Source: Eretmocerus hayati (Eukaryota; Arthropoda; Insecta; Hymenoptera; Aphelinidae). Taken from it: DNA of 64,000 bases. Both the position numbers and the translations under genes were made by a program. This document shows, piece after piece, positions 1 to 11,500 of the stretch (positions are counted from its first letter, which is position 1; each line of letters starts with the position of its first letter). A model generated the notes under the pieces. That model saw only the letters and a program-made list of their open reading frames with translations, was not told where the DNA came from and made no database searches. The stretch is from the NCBI GenBank assembly GCA_029851415.1, contig CM056743.1, positions 95,020,501-95,084,500 on the forward strand, read 5' to 3'.

Positions 1-2830
1 CCTATCTGCCTCAATCGATTTCAATCCTGTTTCCCAGTATTGGGAACATCGAGATCTCAATCCGCCTCAATCGACCTCAATACTGACTGGAAGCATTGGA
101 GACCTTAAGTCCTATTTATCTGAATCGGTTTGAATGCCGGATATCATTATTAGAATTCCGAAATTCTATCTGCCTCAATCGATTCGAATACTGTTTTTCA
201 GTATTGGGAACATCGAGAACTCAATTCCCCTCAATCGACCTCAATACTGACTTTCAGTCATTTTGACAAATCAACGTCTTACATATACGTCACTCACATT
301 ACAGCTGAGGTTTCAATAGAATCCAATACTTATTCTAATCATGATCGCATTAACATATCATCGCATTACATAACTAAACGCTATTTGGAGGTTCTGTCAC
401 TTATCAGTCTTATATAGGAACAGGAGAGATGGTTCGTCGCTTGCGAGAATGCAATCTCATGATATTTGGATGCAAACTGGGATGGTCATCGGAACGCCAC
501 CTAGCGTCAGCCACTCGAATTCATCAGCCGCAATCGATTCCAACACTAACTTTCAGGAATGGTAATTTCGATATCTCACACAACGTCGATCGGTCCCAAT
601 ACTGACTATGAGCATTGACGAGTTTATTCATCGTCCTTAATCGATTTAAATGCTGAATAACAGTATTGAGGACTTGAAATCCTATCAGTCCCAGTCGATT
701 CCAGTACTGTTGTCTAGTATTGGGAACATCGAGATCTCAACCCACTTTAATCGATCTCAATACTGACTGTGAGTATTGGAGTCATTATATTCTAATATCC
801 TGAATCGATTTCAGCATTGTCTCTCAGTATTGGGTAGATCGCTATCTCAATCAGCTTCAATCGATCTCAATACTGATTTTCAGCATCGGAAACCTTATAT
901 CCTATTGACCTGAATCGGATTGACTGCTGGATATCAGTATTGGGGACGTGAAATCCTATCTGCCTCAATCGACTCCAGAACTGTTTTTCAGTATTGGAAA
1001 CATCGGGTTCTCAATCCGCTTCAATCGATCTCAATACTGCTTTTCAGCATTGACGACCTTATATCATATTTACCTGGGTCGGATTGATGGCTGAATATCA
1101 ATATCCAGGACTTGAAATCCTATCTGCCCCAATATATCCCAGTACTGTTTTTCAGAATTGGAAACATCGAGATCTCAATCAGCTTCAATCGATTTCAATA
1201 TTGATTTTCAGCATTCCAGACATTATATGATATTTACCTGGATCGAGTTGAATGCTGAATATCAGTATTGAGGACTTGGAATCCTATCTGCCCCAATCAA
1301 TTCCAGTACTGTATTTTAGTATTGGGAATATCGGGATCTGAATACGCTTCAATCGATCTCAATACTGATGTTCAGCACTTCAGACCTCATATGATATTTA
1401 CCTAAATCGAATTGAATGCTAAATATCAGTATTGAGGACTTGAAATCCTATCTACCCCGATCGATTTCAGTACTGTTCTCCAGTATTGGGAACATCGAAA
1501 TCTCGACCCACTTTAATCGATCTCAATACTGACTGTAAGTATTGAAGCCTTTATATCTCAATAACCTGAATCGATTCGAGTACTGTCTCTCATTATCCGG
1601 TAGATCGCTACCTCAATCCACTCCAATCGATCCCAATACTAAATGTAAGCATAAGTAACCTTATGATATCCTGTCTACTTGAATCGACTTGAATGTTGGA
1701 AATCAGTATTGGAGAATTGAGATCCTTCCTGCCCCAACTCATTCCAATACCGTTTCCAAATATTGGAAACACTGAGATCCCAAACCGCTTCAATCGATCT
1801 CAATACTGATTTTCAGCATCGGAAACCTTATATCCTATTCACCTGAATCGAATTGAATGCTGGATATCAGTATTGAGGACCTGAGATCTTATCTGCCCCA
1901 ATCCAATCCAGTAAAGTTTTTCAGTCATGGGAACATCGGGATCTCAATCCGCTTCAATCGATCTCAATCGTGATTTTCAGCATTGCAGACTTCATATCGT
2001 ATTCATCTGAAGCGAATTGAATGCTGAATATCAGTACCAAGGACTTGAGATTTTATCTTCCCCAATCGATTCTAGTACTGTTTTCCAGTATCGGGAACAT
2101 TGAGTTCTCAATAAGCTTCAATCGATCTCAATACTTACTTTCAGCATTGCAGACCTCATATCATATTTACCTGAATCGGATTGAATGCTGGATATCAGTA
2201 TTGAGGACTTGAGATCTTATCTGCTCCAATCGATTCCGGTTCTATTTTTCAATTTCGGGTGCATCGAGATCTCGATCCGCTTTAATCGATCTCAATACTG
2301 GCTTTCAGCATTGCAGACCTTATATCATATTTACCCGAATCGATTTGAATGCTGAATATCAGTACTGAAGACTTGGGATCCTATCTGCCTCAGTCGATTC
2401 CAATACTGTATACCAGTATTGGAAACCCCGTGATCTCAATCCGCTTCAATCGATCTCAATACTGTCTTTCAGCATTGCAGACCTCATAACCCATTCGCCC
2501 GAATCAATTAGAATGCTGTATATCAGACTGGGGATGGGAAGTCCTATCTGCCTCAATAGATGGAGATACTGACCTCTAACATTGGAGACAGTATAATCTA
2601 TCTACGTCAATATACCTAATTGATGATTGTTAGTATTGAGGCCTTGAAATCCTAACTGCCTCTATCGATTCCAGTACCGTCTCCCAGTATCGAAAACATC
2701 GAGATCTCAATCCACCCCAATCGATTTCAATACTGATTTTCAGCATTGCAGATCTCATAACCCATTCACCTGACCAATAGCAAAACTCATCTACAGGCCG
2801 TTCCAATTCTGCCCGGCAGTATTCAATTTG
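1..2830. repeat. Satellite A: 164-bp trimeric higher-order tandem repeat
   Basis: The same 164-bp block recurs (for example the TTAC anchor at 2167 and again at 2331). Each block is three related monomers of about 54, 56 and 54 bp. Every monomer begins with a variant of CAATCGAT and carries a hyphenated palindrome of the form CAATACTG, five bases, CAGTATTG, able to form an 8-bp stem with a 5-nt loop. Roughly 17 trimer blocks fit, diverged by substitutions, and the array runs off the left window edge. Short open frames inside it are chance. No transcription signal is visible. Confidence 0.9.
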
Positions 2831-4911
2831 ATTCAAATATATGAAATCAGGAAGAGTTCAATACTGATTGTGAGTATTGTGAGGGATACAATAACCATGC
2901 ACTCACAATTTCAGTTCGATTCTTTAGTATTCATATCGATTAGTCGATGACACAATGAGTGATTGGTTCTTCATTGGCATCGATTGACGCAGTCAATTCA
3001 ATGCTGCCTGGCATGATCTAGACCAATAGCGAAACTTATCTTCAGGCCTTACCAATCCCACTCAGCAGTATTGAATTCGATTCAAATATATGAAACCTAG
3101 AGGAGTTCAATACTGGTTGTGAGTATTGAGGAGGATAGAATGACCATGCACCCACGATTCCAATCCGATTCTGTAGTATCCATCTCGGTCGGTCAATCAC
3201 GCACTGAGTGATTGGTTCATCATTGAAATCGATTGACGGAGCCGACTGAATGCTGCCCGGCAGGATTCAGATCGATAGCGAAACTTATCCTCAGAGCGTA
3301 CCAATCCTGCTCAGCAGTATTGAATCCGATTAGAATACATAGAATTCAGAGGAGTTCGATACCGATTGTAAGTTTTGAGGAGGATAAGACCATGCTCCCA
3401 CGATTTGAATTCCATCCTATAGTATTCAGCTCGATCGGTCAATAACGCAACGAGTGATTGGGTTATCATTGAAATCGATCCACACCATCAATTCAATGCT
3501 GCCCGGCAGGATTCAGATCGATAGCGAAACTTATCCTCAGAGCGTACTAATCCTGCTCAGCAGTATTGAATCCGATTAGAATACATGGAATTCAGAGGAG
3601 TTCGATACCGATTGTAAGTATTGAGGAGGATAAGACCATGCTCCCACGATTTGAATTCCATCCTATAGTATCCAGCTCGATTGGTCAATAACGCAACGAG
3701 TGATTGGGTTATCATTGAAATCGATCCACACCGTCAATTCAATGCTGCCTGGCAGGATTCAGACCGATAGCAAAACTCATCTTCAGGCCGTTCCAATCCT
3801 GCTCAGCAGTATTGAATTTGATTCAAATATATGAAACCTAGAGGAGTTCAATACTGGTTGTGAGTATTGAGGAGGATAGAATGACCATGCACCCACGATT
3901 CCAATCCGATCCTGTAGTACCCATCTCGATTGGTCAATCACGCAATGAGTTATTGGGTCATCATTGAAATCGATTGACGGAGTCGGCTTAATGCTGCCGG
4001 GCAGGATTCAGACCGATGTCAAAACTCATCTTCGGTGCCGTTCCAATCCTGCTCAACATCATTGAATTTGATTGGAATATCCGAAACCTAGAGGAGTTCA
4101 ATACTCATTGTGAGTATTGAGGTGGCTAGAGACCATGCTTCCACGATTTGAATCCCATCCTATAGTATTCAGCTCGATTGGTCAATAACGCAACGAGTGA
4201 TTGGGTTATCATTGAAATCGATCCTCACCCTCAAATCAATGCTGTCTGGCAGGATTCAGACCGATATCGAAACTCATCTTCAGGCCGTTTCAATCCTGCT
4301 CAGCAGTATTAAATTCGATTGAAATATCCGAAACCTAGAGGAGTTCAATACTGATTGTGAGTATTGAGGAGGATCGAATGATCATGCACCCACGATTCCA
4401 ATCCGATCCTGTAGTATTCATCTCGATTGGACAATCACGCGATGAGTGATTGGGTCATCTTCGAAATCGATTGACGGATTCGGCTCAATGCTGCCTGGCA
4501 GGATTCAGACTGATAGCAAAACTCATCTTCAGGCTGTTCCAATCCTGCTAAGCAGTATTGAATTCGATTGGAATATATGAAACCTAGAGGAGTTTAATAC
4601 TGATTGTGAGTATTGAGGAGGATAGAGACCATGCTCCCACGATTTGAATTCCATCCTGTAGTATTCAGTTCGATTGGTCAATGACGCAACGAGTGTTTGG
4701 GTTATCATTGAAATAGATTCACACCGTCAATTCAATACAACCTGGCAGGATTCAGAACGATAGAAAAACTTATCTCCAGGCCGTTCTAATCCTGCTCAGC
4801 AGTATTGAATTCGATTGCAATTCATTAAAATCTAGAAGAGTTCAATACTGATTGTGAGTATTGAGAGGGATAGAGTAACCATGCACCCACGGTTTCAATT
4901 CGATTCCCTAG
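2831..4911. repeat. Satellite B: about 247-bp tandem repeat
   Basis: The anchor GGAGTTC recurs at 3102, 3351, 3597, 3843, 4093, 4340 and 4589, giving spacings of 246-250 bp, about 8.5 copies. It shares short words with satellite A (CAATACTG, GAGTATTG, AATCGAT), so the two are probably related. The array is interrupted by the BEL/Pao insertion at 4912 and resumes at 13826. No gene is seen. Confidence 0.9.
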
Positions 4912-5198
4912 TGTTTAGTATTGTGTTCATTACGATTTATATACATCTAGTTCAGTATGAGGTCATTTTTGAATTTTGAATTCTCGCGCGCAGCCGCCAT
5001 CTTGTCGTAGCGACTTCGTGCTCTTCTGCTATTATTTCCAGCGCGCTCGTCGCCTTCCGCGGCTTGCGCCAGTTTCCGCTCAGCAGCCGACCGTGCCACC
5101 TCGCTCTGTATCATGAGCTTTATTATAATATATAGTTTATTGTTTATTTAAACTATGTGTGAAAAAGTTATTGAGTTCACCTGCTCCCACATCAAACA
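4912..5198 (+). repeat. 5' LTR of BEL/Pao element
   Basis: 287 bp, starting TGTTTAGTATTG and ending ACATCAAACA. It contains an AT-rich TATA-like stretch near 5121-5150 (TTATAATATATAGTTTATTG) and a GC-rich block of about 130 bp before it. It matches the 3' LTR along its whole length with one substitution. Confidence 0.96.
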
Positions 5199-5200
5199 TA

Positions 5201-5219
5201 TGGTCCTTCGAGCCGGATT
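5201..5219 (+). promoter_or_regulatory. Primer binding site complementary to tRNA-Tyr
   Basis: Two bases after the LTR, the sequence TGGTCCTTCGAGCCGGATT is complementary to the 3' end of eukaryotic tRNA-Tyr, whose acceptor strand reads TCGAAGGA-CCA. Similarity continues into the T arm for about a dozen further bases with a few mismatches. This sets the minus-strand priming site for reverse transcription. Confidence 0.85.
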
Positions 5220-5364
5220 GGAGCCAGTGAGTGAAATTCAAGTCGATGCGAATGGATTCGCATCGACACGAGGTGAAATTTTTGGTGATTGTGCGCGGTC
5301 GGATGTCTTCTCGGGCGACCAGCAGCGGCGTCTACGAGGCCTATCAGCTAGTGCAGTGCTGATA

Positions 5365-6453
5365 TGGGCAAATCTCACGAAGTATGCGGTTTGGCCGAAC
5401 AGGCCTGTTTTCACGTTGTCAGAACAACAGTCGCGTTATTTCCGCCGCTCGCATTAGATCATTTTGAAGATCTACTCATATTCAATAGTTCTGCATCATT
5501 CAGAAGTCTAAAAATTGCTATAAAAGGTACTGGGAGACGCTTCTTCGTGACAAAATCGCAATTTTCGACCGAACAGGGCTATAATTCTCTCACACCTTAG
5601 CTCGCCACAGGCGGGGCGGTTCACCGATCGGTCTGAAAATTGGATATGTGATGGATTATAATACATATAAACATATAATTTTCGCCCGAGGCTGTGCCTA
5701 TCAATGCGTCAGAGTGGCGATGATTCGTTGGAGCGAACTCCGATTTTACATTTTTTCCTGTATCGCTCTTCTAATGGATGCAGCACTCGGGGCGATCAAT
5801 ATTACGTATCTGTAGAAACGACATCTTATTATACATCCAAAAACCTACAAATCTAGCCCAAGAACGATAGTGTGCTCGATTCCGCACGACGATGCGGCTT
5901 AAAATGAGAAAAGTTATTCTTGCGTAAATGGGGTCAAAAAAATCGTTTTTCGTGTAGCACACGAAAATTTCGATTCCGTTGGGATTGAAACCACGTGTAA
6001 ACTGATATTTGTACCTCAAGAAATGACTATGAGAATCGCCCTCACTACAGCCTCATCTCGGTCGTGATGCGAGGCTTGTGAGGATCGACAAATGACGAAA
6101 ATGAGCATTTTGGCGGCTGAGGCACATCTTCACTTTGTACCACAGACCTTCAGAAGACACTGTAAACCATTAAACTTATCTCTCTTCTTCTATTCCAACA
6201 TCAAGGATGCCATGTATTCACATACACACGAGCCAATTCGAATTACGAAAATATGAGGGTCCCATCCAAATACATGGGAAAATCTTCTACTCCCTCACAA
6301 ATCCACGGCGGAGCTCCAAAATGATTTACGCAAGTATTTCATCATTGTTTGAGCACTACTTGGACCAAACAAAAGTTTATGGGAGATGTGCTGCCATTTT
6401 GGAAATTCTCGAAATCTCAAAGTCGAAACCGCATAGTTCCTGAGATTTGCCCA
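5365..6453. mobile_element. TIR element (MITE-like) inserted in the BEL leader
   Basis: Starts TGGGCAAATCTCACGAAGTA and ends with the inverse (GATTTGCCCA at the right tip). The terminal repeats match at about 30 of 32 positions. TA lies on both sides (5363-5364 and 6454-6455), as for Tc1/mariner-type targets, though the flanking GATA/TATC is itself palindromic so the exact edge could shift by two bases. No transposase ORF. The right 650 bp is repeated in inverse orientation at 40284-40930, which shows that this is an independent dispersed family and not part of the retrotransposon. Confidence 0.75.
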
Positions 6454-7621
6454 TATCCTGCCGGAGGACGGGGAAGATTCCTCGATTGCTCGTTCCAGAG
6501 CATTAGTTCACCGGCAGCAAGCGCAGGGTTAGGGCAGCCTTCGACATTGTTTCGTCTTGGATTCAGGCTAACCCGAGAGGCGCAACGAGGTCTCCAGTCG
6601 GTGCACCCCGAGAAGACGGCGGAAACGACCTGGGGATCCAGGAGGGTCTCTGGGCAACGAGGGAATTCATCGTGGGATTTTAAGGATGAGCTGTTTTCAT
6701 TGTCTTTTCAAAATTTTCAATGATTTATAGAATTCTTGGCTGATTTCTCTCGCTTAAAAATCAATTCAGATCAATTTTTCATTGATTATCTGATTCAAAG
6801 AGAGATATTTTTTTGCGATTTGTCGCATTTTTTTGGCATTGCTCCGCGTAATTTATTCTCATAATCGCGAGCAATCTTGATGATCATGACCTTGATTTTA
6901 TGCTAAAGTCAACGGCCTTTCTAGCATCATCGGACGAGCGTCGTGTGTGTTAGCCGACGTTGGTGTGTGTGCTGTCCGGAGCTGAGCTCGACATCTGGCA
7001 ACACAGCTGACCAGAGTCATCCGCAGCTGTTCATCAGCTGCGCGCTGCTGTTCGTCGGTACTCAGCGTAGCAGTGTAATCGCTGCGTCGACCGCATCGTG
7101 TCGCCGTGCAGTCTAGCAGCCAGCTCAATGGTATACATCGCAGCATTGCGGCGCACCACGTTTTCGGCTTCGGAGGATGCTCTTCGTGCTTCAGCTGATT
7201 CTACAGCGGTACGAGTGAGTCATATGTATTATATGAGATTGTCGCATTGAATCTTGACTGGGTACTAGATCAATTTTAGATATCTCAACTCATGGTTTTT
7301 GGCTTTCCAACCTCAAAATGTTGAATTCAAGAAATTGTCTCACGTTTTAGGTTGCGTTGTAAATAATTGTAAATATTTTTCGGTACGGTTAGGGGGATTT
7401 TTGGATCAGTGCTTCCATCAAATCTTTGGTTAGATTTGAGAAATTCCTCATTCTTCGGTTGGTTTTGCCTAGTTCTGGCTAGAATTTTGGCATTTTTTTC
7501 GGTTTGTTCGCAAAGATACTAGCATATCGGGCTGTATCAAAGCATTCAAATTTGGATTTTGTTTTTTTTGGTTGAGTGTCGGTTGGGTATCTAACGGTTT
7601 CTACGATCTTTCTGAATAATC

Positions 7622-8338
7622 ATGGAGGCGTTCTATGATCAGCAACTTGATTTGCAGAAAAAGATTTCGTTAGCTTACAAAAACTTCAAAGCCAAGGGTC
7701 AAGCTAAAATGACCAAGGCTAATGCAATTGTGCGGATAGAAAATCTTTCCTTCCACTACAAAACTTTCTGTTTGAATCATAACAAGATTATCGCAGATTT
7801 CGGTGTGGACAAGGAATTAGATTATTTCAAATTGAAAATTGGTGATTTAGTTGAAGAGTCTTATATGGATAATAAGGCTGAGTTTCAAGAATTCTTAGAT
7901 TCGATTGCGGATTTGGATAGGTCTAGCATTGAGACTAACTCCACTGTACCACCGGTTTCGCAAACAGTTGTAGCTTCTGCTTCGTCGTATTCCCTCGCCA
8001 AAATCGAAATGCCAACTTTCTCAGGAAAGTTCAACGAATGGGCCAATTTTCGGGATCTTTATAAAAACTTGGTGCATAGAAGGGATGAGATTCAGCCAGT
8101 GGTAAAATTCTATCATTTGCGATCGAAATTACAGGGTGAGGCGTTAGATCTCATAAAATCCATTGATCTCACGGCTGAAGAATACCCACGAGCTTGGAAG
8201 GAACTGTGCGATTTTTATGAGAATAAGCGGAGACTAGTCAGTTTGACTTCGAGTTCTTTCTACTCTCTAAAACAAATGAAAAATGAATCGTACGCTGAAT
8301 CACAAACAATTTTCTATCGGCCTTACTTTTTGCCTTAA
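7622..8338 (+). pseudogene. gag: BEL/Pao Gag N-terminal part, truncated (DUF1759-type)
   Basis: Begins at a true ATG 31 codons before the first internal repeat of charged, coiled residues. 238 codons. The first half is charged and helical; from about residue 128 (IEMPTFSGKFNEWANFRDLY) it has the conserved DUF1759 pattern of BEL/Pao Gag, including LRSKLQGEALDLIKS. Native coding stops at base 8297: the last dozen codons are the inverted copy of downstream gag sequence, so the frame ends in junk at 8336-8338. The segment that normally links DUF1759 to the zinc knuckles, on the order of 100 or more residues, is absent. Frame differs from the pol frame. Gag would normally form the virus-like particle and bind genomic RNA; this version lacks its nucleic-acid-binding end. 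Confidence 0.85.
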
Positions 8339-8577
8339 AAGCATCACACTGCGATAGATGATGGTTATCCGAACAACACGGACAAACTTTCTTGGATGAC
8401 TCAGAATCCGAACAAGTAGCCATAGAATTCAATTCAAGCAAAATTAATTCTATGGCTACTTGTTCGGATTCTGAGTCATCCAAGAAAGTTTGTCCGTGTT
8501 GTTCGGATAACCATCATCTATCGCAGTGTGATGCTTTTAAGGCAAAAAGTAAGGCCGATAGAAAATTGTTTGTGATT
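8298..8577. repeat. Perfect 132-bp inverted repeat with 16-bp spacer inside gag
   Basis: Bases 8298-8429 are the exact reverse complement of 8446-8577; I found no mismatch over 132 bp. The spacer is 8430-8445. The right arm is the native sense copy (it encodes the first zinc knuckle of Gag) and the left arm is its inverted duplicate. It replaces the missing middle of gag. Perfect identity means either a very recent fold-back event, for example template switching during reverse transcription, or an assembly or sequencing chimera. Confidence 0.93.
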
Positions 8578-11500
8578 GAGAAAAGGCTATGTTTCATTTG
8601 TTTTGGTCAGCACAGTGCTAGGTCTTGTCGATCCAAGACATTTTGTAGAAAGTGTAACGGGAGACATCACACTTTTCTTCATTCGGATATTTCTAAGCCA
8701 CCAACCGATTCTCAAACTGATGACAAGACGGGTTCGGGTCCTTCGAGCGAAGACAAGGGTTCCGGGACGAATCAAAAATCTTCCTCGAATACGCATTCAA
8801 CGGTCACCACTTGTCTAAATTCGGTGGACAATTCGGGCTTTGTGCTGTTGCCCACAGCAGTAGTGAAACTTATATCAGCTGACGGGTTTGAATTTTACTT
8901 CACAGCTTTGATCGATCACTGCTCGCAATCCTCTTTTATAACAGAGAATGCTTGCCAAAAATTGGGAATAAAAAGGATGAAATCTAAGGTACAAATCAAG
9001 GGGGTTGGCGACCTTCACACCGGAATTTCGAGGGGTTTGGCCAATTTCACGGTGCGTCCCAGATTTTCCTCTGATTTCAGTTGTGATGTGCAGGCTTTCA
9101 TCATTCCTAAGGTTTCTGGTTATAAAGCCTCTGTTGCTACGGGTACGGATAAATGGGATCATCTCAGGGGACTTAATTTGGCTGATCCCAATTTCTTAAA
9201 AACGAGATCAATTGATATCTTACTGGGTGCCAAAATTCACGCTCAAATTGTGCTTGAGGGCGTGAAAAAGGCAAATGTTGATCTTTCAAATCAACCTATC
9301 GCTACGAATACTGAATTGGGTTGGATAGTTTCTTCTAGCGTCGGTCAAAACTCAGAATCTTCTTCATCTTATCTTCATTTAGTTGATAACACAGTGTTAG
9401 AATCGATTCTTGAGAAATTTTGGAAGCAAGAAGAAGTCGGAACGGTCGGGAAAAAGCTCTCTGAAGACGATCGCAAATGCGAAGAACATTTTCAGGAGAC
9501 CCATTCACAAGATGTTAGCGGTAGATACGTAGTTCGGTTGCCAGTGAAACAAGAGTCGATGGAAAATTTGAATTTCAAACTCGGTGATTCTTACTCCTCT
9601 GCTCCTCAGACGCTCTATTCTATGGAACGGAAATTCTCGAAAAATTCGGATTTCGAATCAAAATATAAGGCTTTCATGAAAGAGTATGAGGATCTCGAGC
9701 ATATGGAAAAGGCTTCAAATTTGTCGGTAGAGGATAAGAACAGTTGCTATATTCTTCCTCATCACGGAGTGCTTCAAGGCTCCAAAAAATTACGGACGGT
9801 TTTCAACGGTTCAAATAAGGTCCATGGCATTTCATTGAACGATCTACTTTACACTGGCGAGAATTTGCTACCAGAGCTGGTGGATTTAATAATGAGATGG
9901 CGTCGGTATGAATTTGTTTTCGTGGCTGATATAGAGAAAATGTTCAGACAGGTTTTAGTCGACCCCAGAGATCGTCACTTGCAGATGATCTTGTGGAGGG
10001 AAAATCCGGATCTGGAAGTTTTACTCTATTTTCTCAGAACGATCACTTATGGTTTAAAATGTTCGCCTTATCTTGCCATCAGGGTTTTGAGGCAATTGGC
10101 TAAGGACTATGGGCATCTATTTGCTTCAGCAGTTAAAATCATTGAGGATGAATCATACATGGATGATTTTATGTCGGGGGGAGAGACAGTAGAAGAATCT
10201 CGTCAGAAGCAGGTGCAATTGATCGAGATTCTCAAGGTGGGCGGGTTCGAGCTACGGAAATGGGCGGCGAACGATGCTCAGTTGATCGAAGAAATCCCAG
10301 TCGATCATAGAATTCACGGTTCGGCTACTTTTGAATCTGATGATTGTACCTCTATACTTGGTCTATCTTGGGCTCCAAGAGAGGACTACTTTCATTTCAT
10401 TATTAAACCTCAAGGTTTTGACAGTCAAAAGTTAACAAAAAGAACGATATTGTCTCTCACAGCTAAAATCTTCGATCCATTAGGTTGGTTAGCTCCGGTG
10501 GTGATCTGGGCAAAGATATTCATGCAATCGCTTTGGCTCTTGAAGTGTGAATGGGATGATGTTCTCCCGAGTGACTATTCAAACCAGTGGTCTGAATGGT
10601 ACGGAAAACTTGCAAATTTGGAGGAGATTAGAATACCCAGGTGGATCGGATATTCTAGCCAAGGATTGAAAATTGAGTTGCACGGGTTTGCGGATGCTTC
10701 TTCAAAAGCATACGGTGCTGTTATTTACTTGCGAATGATCAGGAACGGACGGGTAGCTGTATCGTTGCAGTGTTCTAAGTCAAAAGTAGCTCCGATCAAA
10801 ACAATAAGTATACCTCGTCTAGAGCTTTGCGCGGCGTTGTTATTAGCAAAACTCACTGATCGTTTCATAAAAATCATGCCTATAGAGATAGCATCGATCC
10901 ATCTATGGTCGGATTCAAAAGATGTTCTGTATTGGATTAGAGCTCTGCCAAATCGGTGGCAAACTTTTGTTGCAAACAGATGTTCTTTGATTCAAGAGTT
11001 GGTTCCGCAAGGTCATTGGCATCATGTCAAATCACAGGATAACCCAGCAGACGTAGTTTCTCGGGGGTTGAGTCCAGAACTATTGTCGTCGTTCGAGCTT
11101 TGGTGGAATGGTCCGTCGTTTTTGTCGGAGTCGAGTCATCCGTGGACTACTGGAGCAGAGAATGTGCAAGTCGAGCCTCTTGAAGAGAGAAATTCTTCCG
11201 CTTCTCATGCCACTGCGTTACAGTATCCGGATGACTCCTTTCAAAATGGATTGTTGACAAGGTTTTCTACAGCAACGAAGCTCTTTCGTATTACGGCGGT
11301 TTGCCTTCGCTTTCTGACGAAGCTCAGCTATCGTCTCAGCGAGAAAACTAGTGAGAGAATGAGATTTCGGCACTTGAAATTTATTGATTTTGAAGTGATT
11401 TCAGAGGGTTTATTGAGACCTGGGGAGTTGAAAAATGCCGAATTGTTATGGGTATATATAGAACAAAGAAATAGCTTTGGTGACAGTTTCAGGTTGCTGG

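Larger units (their letters stand above)
5199..7621 (+). other. BEL/Pao 5' leader
   Basis: Untranslated region between the 5' LTR and the gag ATG at 7622. It is long because a TIR element (5365-6453) sits inside it; without that the leader is about 1.3 kb. GC-richer at 6455-6660, AT-rich from 7200 to 7600. No ORF here resembles a protein; the frames at 5155-5600 and 6349-6723 cross element boundaries and are not credible. Confidence 0.7.

Noticed and set aside
1..4911. CRISPR array (regular repeats with spacers)
   Set aside because: The whole unit repeats including the would-be spacers, copies are diverged, and the context is eukaryotic with no cas genes; it is satellite DNA.
5155..5600. Two overlapping open frames of 100 and 78 codons
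   Set aside because: They run from the LTR through the primer site into the MITE, crossing two element boundaries, with no protein motif.
8238..8483. Minus-strand open frame resembling the zinc-knuckle protein
   Set aside because: It is the mirror image of the pol N-terminus created by the 132-bp inverted repeat, not a separate gene.
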